From positions 124,001 to 188,000 of the forward strand of contig NZ_JBHTDN010000001.1 of NCBI RefSeq assembly GCF_042666505.1: a stretch of DNA of 64,000 bases. The letters are read 5' to 3'. Under the pieces are notes generated by a model. It saw only the letters and a list, made by a program, of their open reading frames with translations, made no database searches and was not told the DNA's origin. The position numbers were made by a program, and so were the translations under genes. Below are positions 57,243 to 64,000 of this stretch, piece by piece. The DNA is from Parapedobacter sp042666505 (lineage in GTDB: Bacteria; Bacteroidota; Bacteroidia; Sphingobacteriales; Sphingobacteriaceae). Each line of letters opens with the position of its first letter. Position 1 is the first letter of the stretch.

Positions 57243-59186
57243 ATGGATAAAACGATCGCGTTAATCAGTGAACATGCTTCACCCCTGGCAATGCTGGGCG
57301 GTGTAGACAGTGGCGGACAAAACATTTACGTAGGCGAACTCGCGCGGCAGTTGGCGGCGTTGGGTTATACGGTTGATGTTTTTACCCGGAGGGACGATTC
57401 AAAGTTGCCCATAGAAGTACAATGGCTATCGAACGTGCGGATTATACACGTCGACGCTGGACCACCTAAGCAATTGCCAAAGGAGTCCTTATTCCAGTAC
57501 ATGGACGCGTTTACTGAATCCATGGAAACATTTATGGCACGGCAGCCAAAGCGGTATGCTTTGCTCCACGCCAATTTCTGGATGTCAGGTTATGTGGCTA
57601 TGAAGCTCAAGGCGCGGTTGGGCATTCCATTTGTGATTACCTTCCACGCCTTGGGAAAGGTGAGATTGATGCATCAGCGGGAAAATGATCGATTTCCGGA
57701 GGAACGCTGTGATGTTGAGGCACAGATAATGCAGGTGGCTGACGGTATCATTGCGGAGTGCCCACAGGATGAAGCGGATTTGATGCAGTTGTACCGAGCT
57801 GACCCTAAAAAAATTACCATGGTACCCTGCGGCTTCAGTCCGCATGAATTCCACCCAATTGACAAGGCCTACGCCAGGATGCTTCTGGATCTCCATCCAA
57901 CTCGCAAAATTATCTTACAATTGGGTAGGATGGTACCCCGCAAAGGTATTGACACGGTTATCCAAGCTTTGGCACAGTTACGTAAAAGTTCAACGGATGT
58001 CCAGCTGGTAATTGTTGGCGGAGAATACGACAAACCACACCTCCACGCCGACCCGGAATATCGGCGGCTAATGGAAATGGCCACTGAATTGGGAGTGGCG
58101 GATATCGTCTCATTTGAAGGCCGGAAAAATAGAGAACAGCTGAAATATTTCTATGCCGCTGCCGACGTATTTGTGTCGACGCCCTGGTATGAGCCTTTTG
58201 GCATTACACCTTTGGAAGCCATGGCGTGCGGAACGCCTGTGATCGGTGCTAAAGTAGGTGGAATTCAGTACAGCGTTGCCAATGGTAAGACCGGTTTTTT
58301 AGTGCGGCCAAAGGATCCGCAGGGACTCGCCCGCAAGCTCGAATTGGTGCTTAAAAGTGAAGACTTGCAACTATACTTACGGCAAAACGCCATAAAACGA
58401 GTAAATGAGTGCTTTACCTGGAAGAAAGTCGCACAGCAGATGGAGGAGGTGTACCGTGGACTTATCGCAAAACAACTGGGCAGGGCGAACGACGAAAGGC
58501 GCCTGATCGCCGACGCGTTTTCGGAGGCTGCGGATACATTTCGGCTCACGGCAGATAGTCTTACCGATACGATATTATACGCAGGTAACACGCTCACGAG
58601 AACATTCGAAAAAGGAGGCAAAGTACTGGTTTGCGGCAACGGTGGCAGCGCGGCGGAGAGCCTCCATTTTTCGGCCGAATTACTAGGCCGATTTGAAATG
58701 CCAAATCGGGTAGGATTGCCGGTTATTTCCTTGATGGCCGATCCAGCGATGCTTACGGCGTGGTCTAACGATATCGGCTTTAACGATGTCTTCGCTCGTC
58801 AGGTAGAAGCGTACGGTCGTCCAGGCGATATATTGATGTGTCTTAGCACGAGCGGTAATTCGCCCAATCTGTTGAACGCTATGGACAGGGCCAAGCAATT
58901 GGGGATGATTTGCCTGACATTACTGGGCAACGGTGGTGGTCAGGCGGTGGCAAAAGGTGATATCAATCTCGTCGTGCCTTCGGGCAATACACAACGGATT
59001 CAGGAATTGCACCTCCACATCATTCATTTGCTCTGCACCATCGTCGAGCGGCAACTTGCGTATGATTCGGTAGGACGACAACTATCGGGAACGTCGTCAT
59101 TGGTTGATGCAGTTGATTTATCGATGTCACTAAATGGCCAAGCAAAACATGGGTATACCAAACAAAAGAGCGGTGTTTTTGGATAA
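57243..59186 (+). CDS. Fused GT4 glycosyltransferase and GmhA-like sedoheptulose-7-phosphate isomerase
   Basis: A 647-residue bifunctional protein. Residues 1-400 are a GT4 of the sucrose-synthase/sucrose-phosphate-synthase branch: G19-G-V-D-S-G-G-Q26, and the donor motif E317-x7-E325 in YEPFGITPLEAMACGTPVIG. A helix-rich link follows. Residues about 425-620 form a SIS domain with C464-G-N-G-G-S469 and AAESLHFSAELLGRF, STSGNSPN and LHLHIIHLLCTIVE, as in GmhA phosphoheptose isomerase. Its last 38 bases overlap gmhB. The fusion implies that sugar making and transfer are physically linked. I know no described case. Confidence 0.88.
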   Translation: MDKTIALISEHASPLAMLGGVDSGGQNIYVGELARQLAALGYTVDVFTRRDDSKLPIEVQWLSNVRIIHVDAGPPKQLPKESLFQYMDAFTESMETFMARQPKRYALLHANFWMSGYVAMKLKARLGIPFVITFHALGKVRLMHQRENDRFPEERCDVEAQIMQVADGIIAECPQDEADLMQLYRADPKKITMVPCGFSPHEFHPIDKAYARMLLDLHPTRKIILQLGRMVPRKGIDTVIQALAQLRKSSTDVQLVIVGGEYDKPHLHADPEYRRLMEMATELGVADIVSFEGRKNREQLKYFYAAADVFVSTPWYEPFGITPLEAMACGTPVIGAKVGGIQYSVANGKTGFLVRPKDPQGLARKLELVLKSEDLQLYLRQNAIKRVNECFTWKKVAQQMEEVYRGLIAKQLGRANDERRLIADAFSEAADTFRLTADSLTDTILYAGNTLTRTFEKGGKVLVCGNGGSAAESLHFSAELLGRFEMPNRVGLPVISLMADPAMLTAWSNDIGFNDVFARQVEAYGRPGDILMCLSTSGNSPNLLNAMDRAKQLGMICLTLLGNGGGQAVAKGDINLVVPSGNTQRIQELHLHIIHLLCTIVERQLAYDSVGRQLSGTSSLVDAVDLSMSLNGQAKHGYTKQKSGVFG

Positions 59187-59733
59187 GGATGGTACGTTAA
59201 TCCGAGACGTTCCCTACAACGCCGACCCTAACAAAATCGAGTTGTTGACGGGTGTGGCTGACGGACTCCGGTTACTAAGCCTGCAGGGTTTTTCTTTCTT
59301 CGTTATAACCAATCAAGCAGGCGTGGCCAAGGGCTATTTCAGGGAAGAGGCACTTCGTGATGTGGAGCATAAATTACAGCAATTGCTTGGTCAAAACGGC
59401 ATAGCATTAACGGGCTTTTATTATTGTCCGCATCACCCCGAGGGCACGGTGCAAGCATACACCAAGCGATGCCATTGTCGTAAACCTCTTCCTGGCTTAT
59501 TGATAGAAGCTGCGTTAACCCATGGGATAAGCCTTCGGGATTCTTGGATGGTGGGCGATATACTCGATGATGTAGAAGCCGGCAACCGAGCGGGGTGCAA
59601 AACCGTGTTGGTCGACGAACTTCGGCGTGAGAGGCAGAAGGAACACAACGGGTACCGGAACCCCTCCTTTATCGCCGACAGTTTTAGTGAAGCAGCAAGT
59701 TTAATCATAAGCAGGAAGTTTAATCATAAATAA
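59149..59733 (+). CDS. gmhB: D-glycero-beta-D-manno-heptose 1,7-bisphosphate 7-phosphatase
   Basis: A 194-residue HAD-IIIA phosphatase that removes the 7-phosphate in the ADP-heptose pathway. The HAD catalytic motif D12-K-D-G-T16 is in AVFLDKDGTLIRD, motif II VITNQAGVAKGYF, the Zn-binding C-P-H-H-P...C-H-C-R-K-P, and motif IV WMVGDILDDVEAGNRAGC. The start is ATG at 59149, or 59134 with five more residues. It overlaps the fusion gene and is followed by hldE after eight bases, so the pathway is one operon. Confidence 0.93.
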   Translation: MGIPNKRAVFLDKDGTLIRDVPYNADPNKIELLTGVADGLRLLSLQGFSFFVITNQAGVAKGYFREEALRDVEHKLQQLLGQNGIALTGFYYCPHHPEGTVQAYTKRCHCRKPLPGLLIEAALTHGISLRDSWMVGDILDDVEAGNRAGCKTVLVDELRRERQKEHNGYRNPSFIADSFSEAASLIISRKFNHK

Positions 59734-59741
59734 TACCGGAT

Positions 59742-61229
59742 ATGGAAAAATATAATTGGCAATTTACGGCACAATTCGAGCAAAAGAAAATCCTGGTTAT
59801 TGGCGATCTCATTCTCGATGAATACATCGAAGGAGATAGCACGCGACTGTCTCCCGAAGCTCCTGTCCCCGTTGTGGACGTGCAATCGGACAACTGGGTG
59901 CTGGGAGGGGCAGCTAATGTGGCAGCAAACGTGAGGGCGCTGGGAGCACAAGTGATTTTTTGTTCGGTTATCGGCGCCGATGCCGAAGCCGATCGGGCGT
60001 GTGCGATGGCCGTTGAAGCGGGTTTTTCGTCCGACGGCCTGATTCAGGAAAAAGAAAGGAAAACCCTGGTGAAAACCCGGGTTTTAGCCGATGGCCATCC
60101 GCTGGCAAGGATCGACCGGGGAGACGATACGCCGATTTCCGTAATATCTCAGCAACAGCTGATTCAACAGGTGCAGCGCCATTTTGGCGCATGCGACGGC
60201 ATCATCGTGGCCGATTATCACAAAGGAGTGATCACGCCAGCTATTATAGATTGCCTCTGCAACTTAATCCGGAAACAACCGAAATTCGTCGCAATCGATT
60301 CGAAGCGGTTAGCGCTTTTCCGGGAGATGGAGCCTACCTTGGTAAAACCCAATTATCCGGAAGCCTTGCAACTTTTGGGTTACGAGCGGGGCGCAAAGGA
60401 CAGAAGGGCTCTGCTCGAAAGGTGTGGTGCGGAATTATATCATAGGACCCGCGCACATTGGTCGGTACTGACGCTGGATAAAGAAGGCTCGCTTTGGTTT
60501 GAAAAAGGCAAGCTGGCTTTTCATATCGGAGCAATTCCCGTAGTTTCCCCGCATGTATGCGGCGCGGGGGATACGTTTATCAGCGCCTGCACACTGGGAT
60601 TGCTCGCTGGGGCCGATGCGAAACGTGCAGCCGCGATGGCTACTGCCGCGGCTACCGTGGCAATCGAAAAGGAAACGGTGTCCTTATGTACGCACCTGGA
60701 ACTTTTGGCCAAATTGGATAACGAACAGAAACTGGTGACATCGTTAAAACACCTTCGGGAAATCCGTGGGTACTACAAAAGTATGGGACGTCGCATCGTT
60801 TTCACCAATGGATGTTTCGATATCCTGCATAGTGGTCACGTCAACTACCTGAGACAGGCAAAAAGACTCGGTGATGTCCTCATTGTCGGAGTGAACGACG
60901 ATGAAAGCATCCGAAGGCTGAAAGGGTCAGAAAGACCCATTAATGGTATATCGGATCGACTCTCCGTCTTAGCGGGTTTGGGATGCGTGGATCATTTGGT
61001 CGTCTTTGGATGCGTACAGGACGATACGCCAACAACGCTCATCAATGTGTTGGAACCGGATGTTTTTGTGAAAGGCGGGGATTACCAACTATCCGAACTG
61101 CCAGAAGCAAAACTCGTGGAATCGCTGGGTGGCAGGGTCGAGTTGATCCCGCTTACCGCTAATCGGTCTACCACTCAATTGATTCGGCGCATTTATGAAC
61201 ACACACACGATAAAAGTGCGATTGTATAA
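59742..61229 (+). CDS. hldE: Bifunctional heptose-7-phosphate kinase/heptose-1-phosphate adenylyltransferase
   Basis: A 495-residue fused enzyme. The N-terminal ribokinase-like part has ILVIGDLILDEYIEGDSTRLSPEAPVPVV, the GG-A-A-N-V-A motif in LGGAANVAANVRALGAQV, and the catalytic G-A-G-D at 274-277. The C-terminal nucleotidyltransferase has the H-x-G-H motif at 363-366 (FTNGCFDILHSGHVNYL) and VFVKGGDYQLSELPE. Steps: heptose-7-P to 1,7-bisphosphate, then heptose-1-P plus ATP to ADP-heptose. With the SIS domain and GmhB this makes the full pathway in adjacent genes. An HldD epimerase is not seen. Confidence 0.95.
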   Translation: MEKYNWQFTAQFEQKKILVIGDLILDEYIEGDSTRLSPEAPVPVVDVQSDNWVLGGAANVAANVRALGAQVIFCSVIGADAEADRACAMAVEAGFSSDGLIQEKERKTLVKTRVLADGHPLARIDRGDDTPISVISQQQLIQQVQRHFGACDGIIVADYHKGVITPAIIDCLCNLIRKQPKFVAIDSKRLALFREMEPTLVKPNYPEALQLLGYERGAKDRRALLERCGAELYHRTRAHWSVLTLDKEGSLWFEKGKLAFHIGAIPVVSPHVCGAGDTFISACTLGLLAGADAKRAAAMATAAATVAIEKETVSLCTHLELLAKLDNEQKLVTSLKHLREIRGYYKSMGRRIVFTNGCFDILHSGHVNYLRQAKRLGDVLIVGVNDDESIRRLKGSERPINGISDRLSVLAGLGCVDHLVVFGCVQDDTPTTLINVLEPDVFVKGGDYQLSELPEAKLVESLGGRVELIPLTANRSTTQLIRRIYEHTHDKSAIV

Positions 61230-61234
61230 CGATT

Positions 61235-62335
61235 ATGGACAATTGGAATCACTGCGCGAATCTGTTGGTTATCCGTCCGGATAACATTGGTGATGTGTTA
61301 ATGAGCAGTCCGGCTATTCGTGCATTAAAACGAAGTTTTGGCTGCAAAATTACGCTGCTTACATCCGAAGCGGGCGCATTAGCTTCCGCACTGCTGCCTG
61401 AGGTCGATGAGACGCTGGTGGCTAACCTTCCATGGGCGAAGCATGCATCATCGATTTCCACCGCCTATTTGGATAACCTAATTTCGCAACTTAATATCGC
61501 AGCCTTTGATGGTTGCGTGATATTTACTGTATACAGTCAAAACCCGCTACCCACGGCCATGTTGGCTTGGCAGGCCGGTATTCCGCGCCGGTTGGCCTAT
61601 TGCCGCGAGAACCCGTATGGATTGCTTACACATTGGGTGCCGGACGCCGAGCCTTACTCACACATCCGGCACCAGGTTGTGCGGGATTTGGATTTGGTGG
61701 AGCAAGTAGGCGCCTATTCAAGCGATGATCGAATAACCCTTACAATTCCAGATAGCTCCGATATACAAGCGAGGGAAAAATTAAGTCGAATGGGTATAGA
61801 TGTGGAGCGCCCGTTTGTGATTTTTCATGCAGGTGTAAGCGAACCCAAACGTGCTTTTCCGATCGAACGTTGGATCGAGCTGACGCAGCGTTTCCTGGCT
61901 ATTCATACGACACAGCAGGTACTGTTCACGGGTAACGACAAGGATCAGAATTTGACTGGCGAGCTTTGTGCCGCTTGTGGTGCGGGAACCTTTTCAGTCG
62001 GCGGTCTATTGAATATCACCGAATTCGCTGCCGTTATCCGGCATGCGGCTTTGGTGGTGTCCGTTAATACGGCTACCATCCACTTGGCTGCGGCCTTGGG
62101 AAGGCCGCTGGTCGTGTTGTATGCCCTTACCAATCCACAGCATACGCCTTGGCGTTGTCCATACTCGCTCTTTCCCTATAGTGTGCCCGAAGAGCGTCTC
62201 CAAAGCCGTAATGAGGTGATACGCCATGTAGATCGCTTGTTGTACTCCGAAAAGGTAAGCTTGCCTGCAATCGATAATATTCTAGACGCCATTGACGGAT
62301 TGCTCGATAGGCAGTGGGAGAGCCAGCTTGTTTAA
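61235..62335 (+). CDS. Glycosyltransferase family 9 (heptosyltransferase-like)
   Basis: A 366-residue GT9 enzyme of the RfaF/WaaF type. The N-terminus is LLVIRPDNIGDVLMSSPAIRALK, the family start, and the donor-binding part includes VVSVNTATIHLAAALGRPLVVLYA and GAGTFSVGGLLNITEFAAVI. It would transfer heptose from ADP-heptose to an acceptor such as lipid A-core or a protein. It follows hldE by five bases. Its 3' end overlaps the convergent second GT9 gene by 54 bases. Confidence 0.9.
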   Translation: MDNWNHCANLLVIRPDNIGDVLMSSPAIRALKRSFGCKITLLTSEAGALASALLPEVDETLVANLPWAKHASSISTAYLDNLISQLNIAAFDGCVIFTVYSQNPLPTAMLAWQAGIPRRLAYCRENPYGLLTHWVPDAEPYSHIRHQVVRDLDLVEQVGAYSSDDRITLTIPDSSDIQAREKLSRMGIDVERPFVIFHAGVSEPKRAFPIERWIELTQRFLAIHTTQQVLFTGNDKDQNLTGELCAACGAGTFSVGGLLNITEFAAVIRHAALVVSVNTATIHLAAALGRPLVVLYALTNPQHTPWRCPYSLFPYSVPEERLQSRNEVIRHVDRLLYSEKVSLPAIDNILDAIDGLLDRQWESQLV

Positions 62336-63295
62336 GAGTGCCTCTTCCACAACCGTCAAATCGGGGGTTTGAATCCAGTCAACGGTAACCAGCGTAGCTC
62401 TATTAAGCGGACGCCAGCGATTGGGTTCGCCATCCATGCTGATGACAACGCCCGGTGTTCCCAAAGCCGACGCCAAGTGTGAGGTTCCCGTGCAGTTGGA
62501 AAGAATGGCTTTGGCCTGCTTAATAAGCACAGCCATTGCTCCCAGCGAGGTTTTCCCCGCTACGACAATCGGTGTGGCGCGCATGAATTGCACCACCTGG
62601 TCTACAATAGGTATCTCATCCGTTGTCCCGGTAAGGACCACGTCATAGCCTAATTTGGCACACCGATCTGCCATGTTTGCAAAAGCTAAAGGAGGCCATT
62701 GACGCCACGCCGCCCGGCTTCCGGGGTGAACACAAACGTATCCGCCCGGTTGTATCGGCAGGCGGAGCGCTTCAAGATCGGCGTAGTCTTCGTTGGTAAG
62801 CGGAAATTCCATCGTTACTCCCTGGTGCGGAGCTCCCAAGTGCTGCATCAGCAGCAAGTGGCGGCAAACCTCGTGCACATGGGAAGGATAAGGGATGAAT
62901 AGATCACCGGGTGGACGATAACTGGTTTCATTATAAAATCCAGCCGTATGCCTGGCCCCAAATAGCTCGACTAAGGGATTGACTAAGGTGCCATCACCTT
63001 GCATTTGCACGGCTAAATCAAATTTTTCCGACTGTATGCGTGCTAGGAACGGAGGTAAATCCCCTACTGTGTAGGGCTGTTCGGGAAGTCCGGGGTATCC
63101 TGGAAAACGTTCGAATGCGTCGAAATACATGGGGAAACGACGTGTGAGTTGTTCTGCCCAAGGCAGTCCGATGAGCGTGACGCTTGCCTCCGGCCAACGG
63201 TGACGCAACGCGCGTACAGCCGGAATTGCACACAACAGATCTCCGAGTTGAAGGGCCCGAAAAAGGACTATTTTCCGTATATTGGTAAGCTCCAT
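62282..63295 (-). CDS. Glycosyltransferase family 9, second copy
   Basis: A 337-residue GT9 enzyme from the ATG at 63295 (MELTNIRKIVLFRALQLGDLLCAIPAVRALRHR). It carries the donor motif AILSNCTGTSHLASALGTPGVVISM and the phrase CVHPGSRAAWRQWPPLAF. A longer reading to 63364 would run into the GT2 gene. It is probably transcribed with the GT2 gene upstream (ten-base gap). Its final 54 bases overlap the end of the first GT9 gene in antisense. Both may build the same glycan. Confidence 0.87.
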   Translation of the reverse strand: MELTNIRKIVLFRALQLGDLLCAIPAVRALRHRWPEASVTLIGLPWAEQLTRRFPMYFDAFERFPGYPGLPEQPYTVGDLPPFLARIQSEKFDLAVQMQGDGTLVNPLVELFGARHTAGFYNETSYRPPGDLFIPYPSHVHEVCRHLLLMQHLGAPHQGVTMEFPLTNEDYADLEALRLPIQPGGYVCVHPGSRAAWRQWPPLAFANMADRCAKLGYDVVLTGTTDEIPIVDQVVQFMRATPIVVAGKTSLGAMAVLIKQAKAILSNCTGTSHLASALGTPGVVISMDGEPNRWRPLNRATLVTVDWIQTPDLTVVEEALLNKLALPLPIEQSVNGV

Positions 63296-63305
63296 GTGGT
63301 AACGG

Positions 63306-64000
63306 TTAAAGTAACAGGACCCGGTACTTAATAGCGCCATACCATTGCCAGTAAATCGAAGCAAAGGGAATGAACGCCGAAGTAACGATCATTTCCGCAA
63401 CGTGACTCATTGATTTACGGGTTATGCGTAAGCGTTTCCATGAAAAAATAGCAATGGAAAGTATCCATCCGGCGAATGCTAACTGTGCCAACAGCGATGC
63501 GTTGAACACCACGGCTATGCATACGGTCATAAACAGCAATATTGCGATGTAGTAATGCCAGACAGGGTGCTTCTGGATTTTATTTCGAAACAGTTCTGGG
63601 TATTTTTTATAAAGCAACGCGTTGTATTGTCCTTTCTTTTGCTCGCGGAGGCTTATTCCCCAAGGAGCTGACCGCACCGGATGCTGTACGCAAGCCTGCT
63701 CGATACGTATAACCGGGATTCCGTTCATAATCATTTTAAATTGGAGTTCGCTGTCTTCACGCCATGCCATGCCGAACGCCTCATCAAATCCACCAACGAG
63801 CTGCAAGGCCTCTTTTGAACAGCAGCAATTGGCGGTAACGAACTCTGCGGTTTCCAGCTGTGCGGTGTTCCATTCAAAATCCGTTGGCTGCGATGGCAGC
63901 GGCACATGCACACAGCCGGTCATTGCAATGTAGGGCTCGCGGCGATACTGATGAACGAATGCCTTTAACCAACCAGAGTCTGGTAGGCAGTCATCGTCCG
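63306..64000 (-). CDS. Glycosyltransferase family 2 membrane protein (partial)
   Basis: The open frame runs off the window at 64000 and so lacks its N-terminus. The visible part starts with the GT2 Asp motif (DDDCLPDSGWLKAFV), then LETAEFVTANCCCSKEALQLVGGFDE and the catalytic E-D of FGMAWREDSELQFKM. Three TM helices end the protein (HYYIAILLFMTVCIAVVF; LLAQLAFAGWILSIAIFS; VAEMIVTSAFIPFASIYW). Such GT2 proteins polymerise or decorate polysaccharides at the membrane. It belongs to the glycan cluster. Confidence 0.88.
   Translation of the reverse strand, partial: DDDCLPDSGWLKAFVHQYRREPYIAMTGCVHVPLPSQPTDFEWNTAQLETAEFVTANCCCSKEALQLVGGFDEAFGMAWREDSELQFKMIMNGIPVIRIEQACVQHPVRSAPWGISLREQKKGQYNALLYKKYPELFRNKIQKHPVWHYYIAILLFMTVCIAVVFNASLLAQLAFAGWILSIAIFSWKRLRITRKSMSHVAEMIVTSAFIPFASIYWQWYGAIKYRVLLL

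Noticed and set aside
63306..63923. A complete short GT2 protein starting at 63923
   Set aside because: The frame continues open to base 64000 with the GT2 Asp motif DDDC, so it is a partial gene, not a short one.
1..64000. tRNA, rRNA, CRISPR array, insertion sequence or prophage
   Set aside because: No cloverleaf with T-arm, no spaced direct repeats, and no transposase, integrase or phage gene was seen in any frame; gene content is chromosomal and continuous.

Overview
The window reads as chromosome of a Bacteroidota bacterium, most likely a Sphingobacteriaceae relative (Pedobacter/Parapedobacter-like). The signs are Bacteroidota-type promoter elements (TAnnTTTG at about -7) before several genes, mostly weak Shine-Dalgarno sites, many lipoprotein and outer-membrane genes, split transketolase subunits, a separate PurS, ECF sigma factors paired with one-TM anti-sigma-like proteins, and a PVC-type haem-binding dehydrogenase. 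The genus is an inference. Gene density is high and convergent genes often end within 0-5 bases of each other. I saw no tRNA, rRNA, IS element, prophage or CRISPR array.

1-36.6 kb is mainly household and envelope genes. It begins with the 3' end of rho, then pssA, purS, an HPt protein, folK, two NAD-dependent dehydrogenases, a TrmH/SpoU-type RNA methyltransferase divergent from an Omp85-type outer-membrane lipoprotein, a gluconate kinase/permease pair, a complete RND efflux operon (MFP-RND-TolC), a BadF-type kinase with a glutathione peroxidase, and tdk. Two ECF sigma modules follow, then an RlmI-type methyltransferase, a class-III aminotransferase, the two transketolase halves, an SGNH esterase, an Nfu-type Fe-S scaffold, purB, an SDR, and a Tat-exported sugar-isomerase-like protein paired with a large haem-binding dehydrogenase lipoprotein.

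36.6-55.9 kb is an accessory block that looks like a general stress and envelope-maintenance island. It holds a small hydrophilic protein, a single-domain response regulator, topoisomerase IB, an AI-2E transporter with an ECF sigma factor, YihY/BrkB, an MFS carrier, an M23 lipoprotein, an MBL hydrolase, DUF421 with a C-terminal zinc ribbon, a baeRF protein coupled to a phospholipase D-type synthase, two novel small proteins, three tandem PA2169-type four-helix proteins, a soluble PAS-PAS-GAF histidine kinase with its response regulator, YciE/DUF892, DUF72, a small protein resembling one of the earlier two, and a LuxR-type regulator with a degenerate receiver. Most of these families are known only as stress-associated or have no assigned role, so this is the most likely place for a poorly described system.

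55.9-64 kb is a glycoconjugate cluster. A GT-B glycosyltransferase is followed by a fused protein (sucrose-synthase-like GT4 plus GmhA-like SIS domain), gmhB, bifunctional hldE, and a GT9 heptosyltransferase-like protein. A second GT9 and a GT2 (cut by the window edge) run on the opposite strand. Together they encode all steps from sedoheptulose 7-phosphate to ADP-D-glycero-beta-D-manno-heptose plus transferases that could use it. No HldD epimerase is in the window. The GT4-GmhA fusion is the most unusual single gene here.
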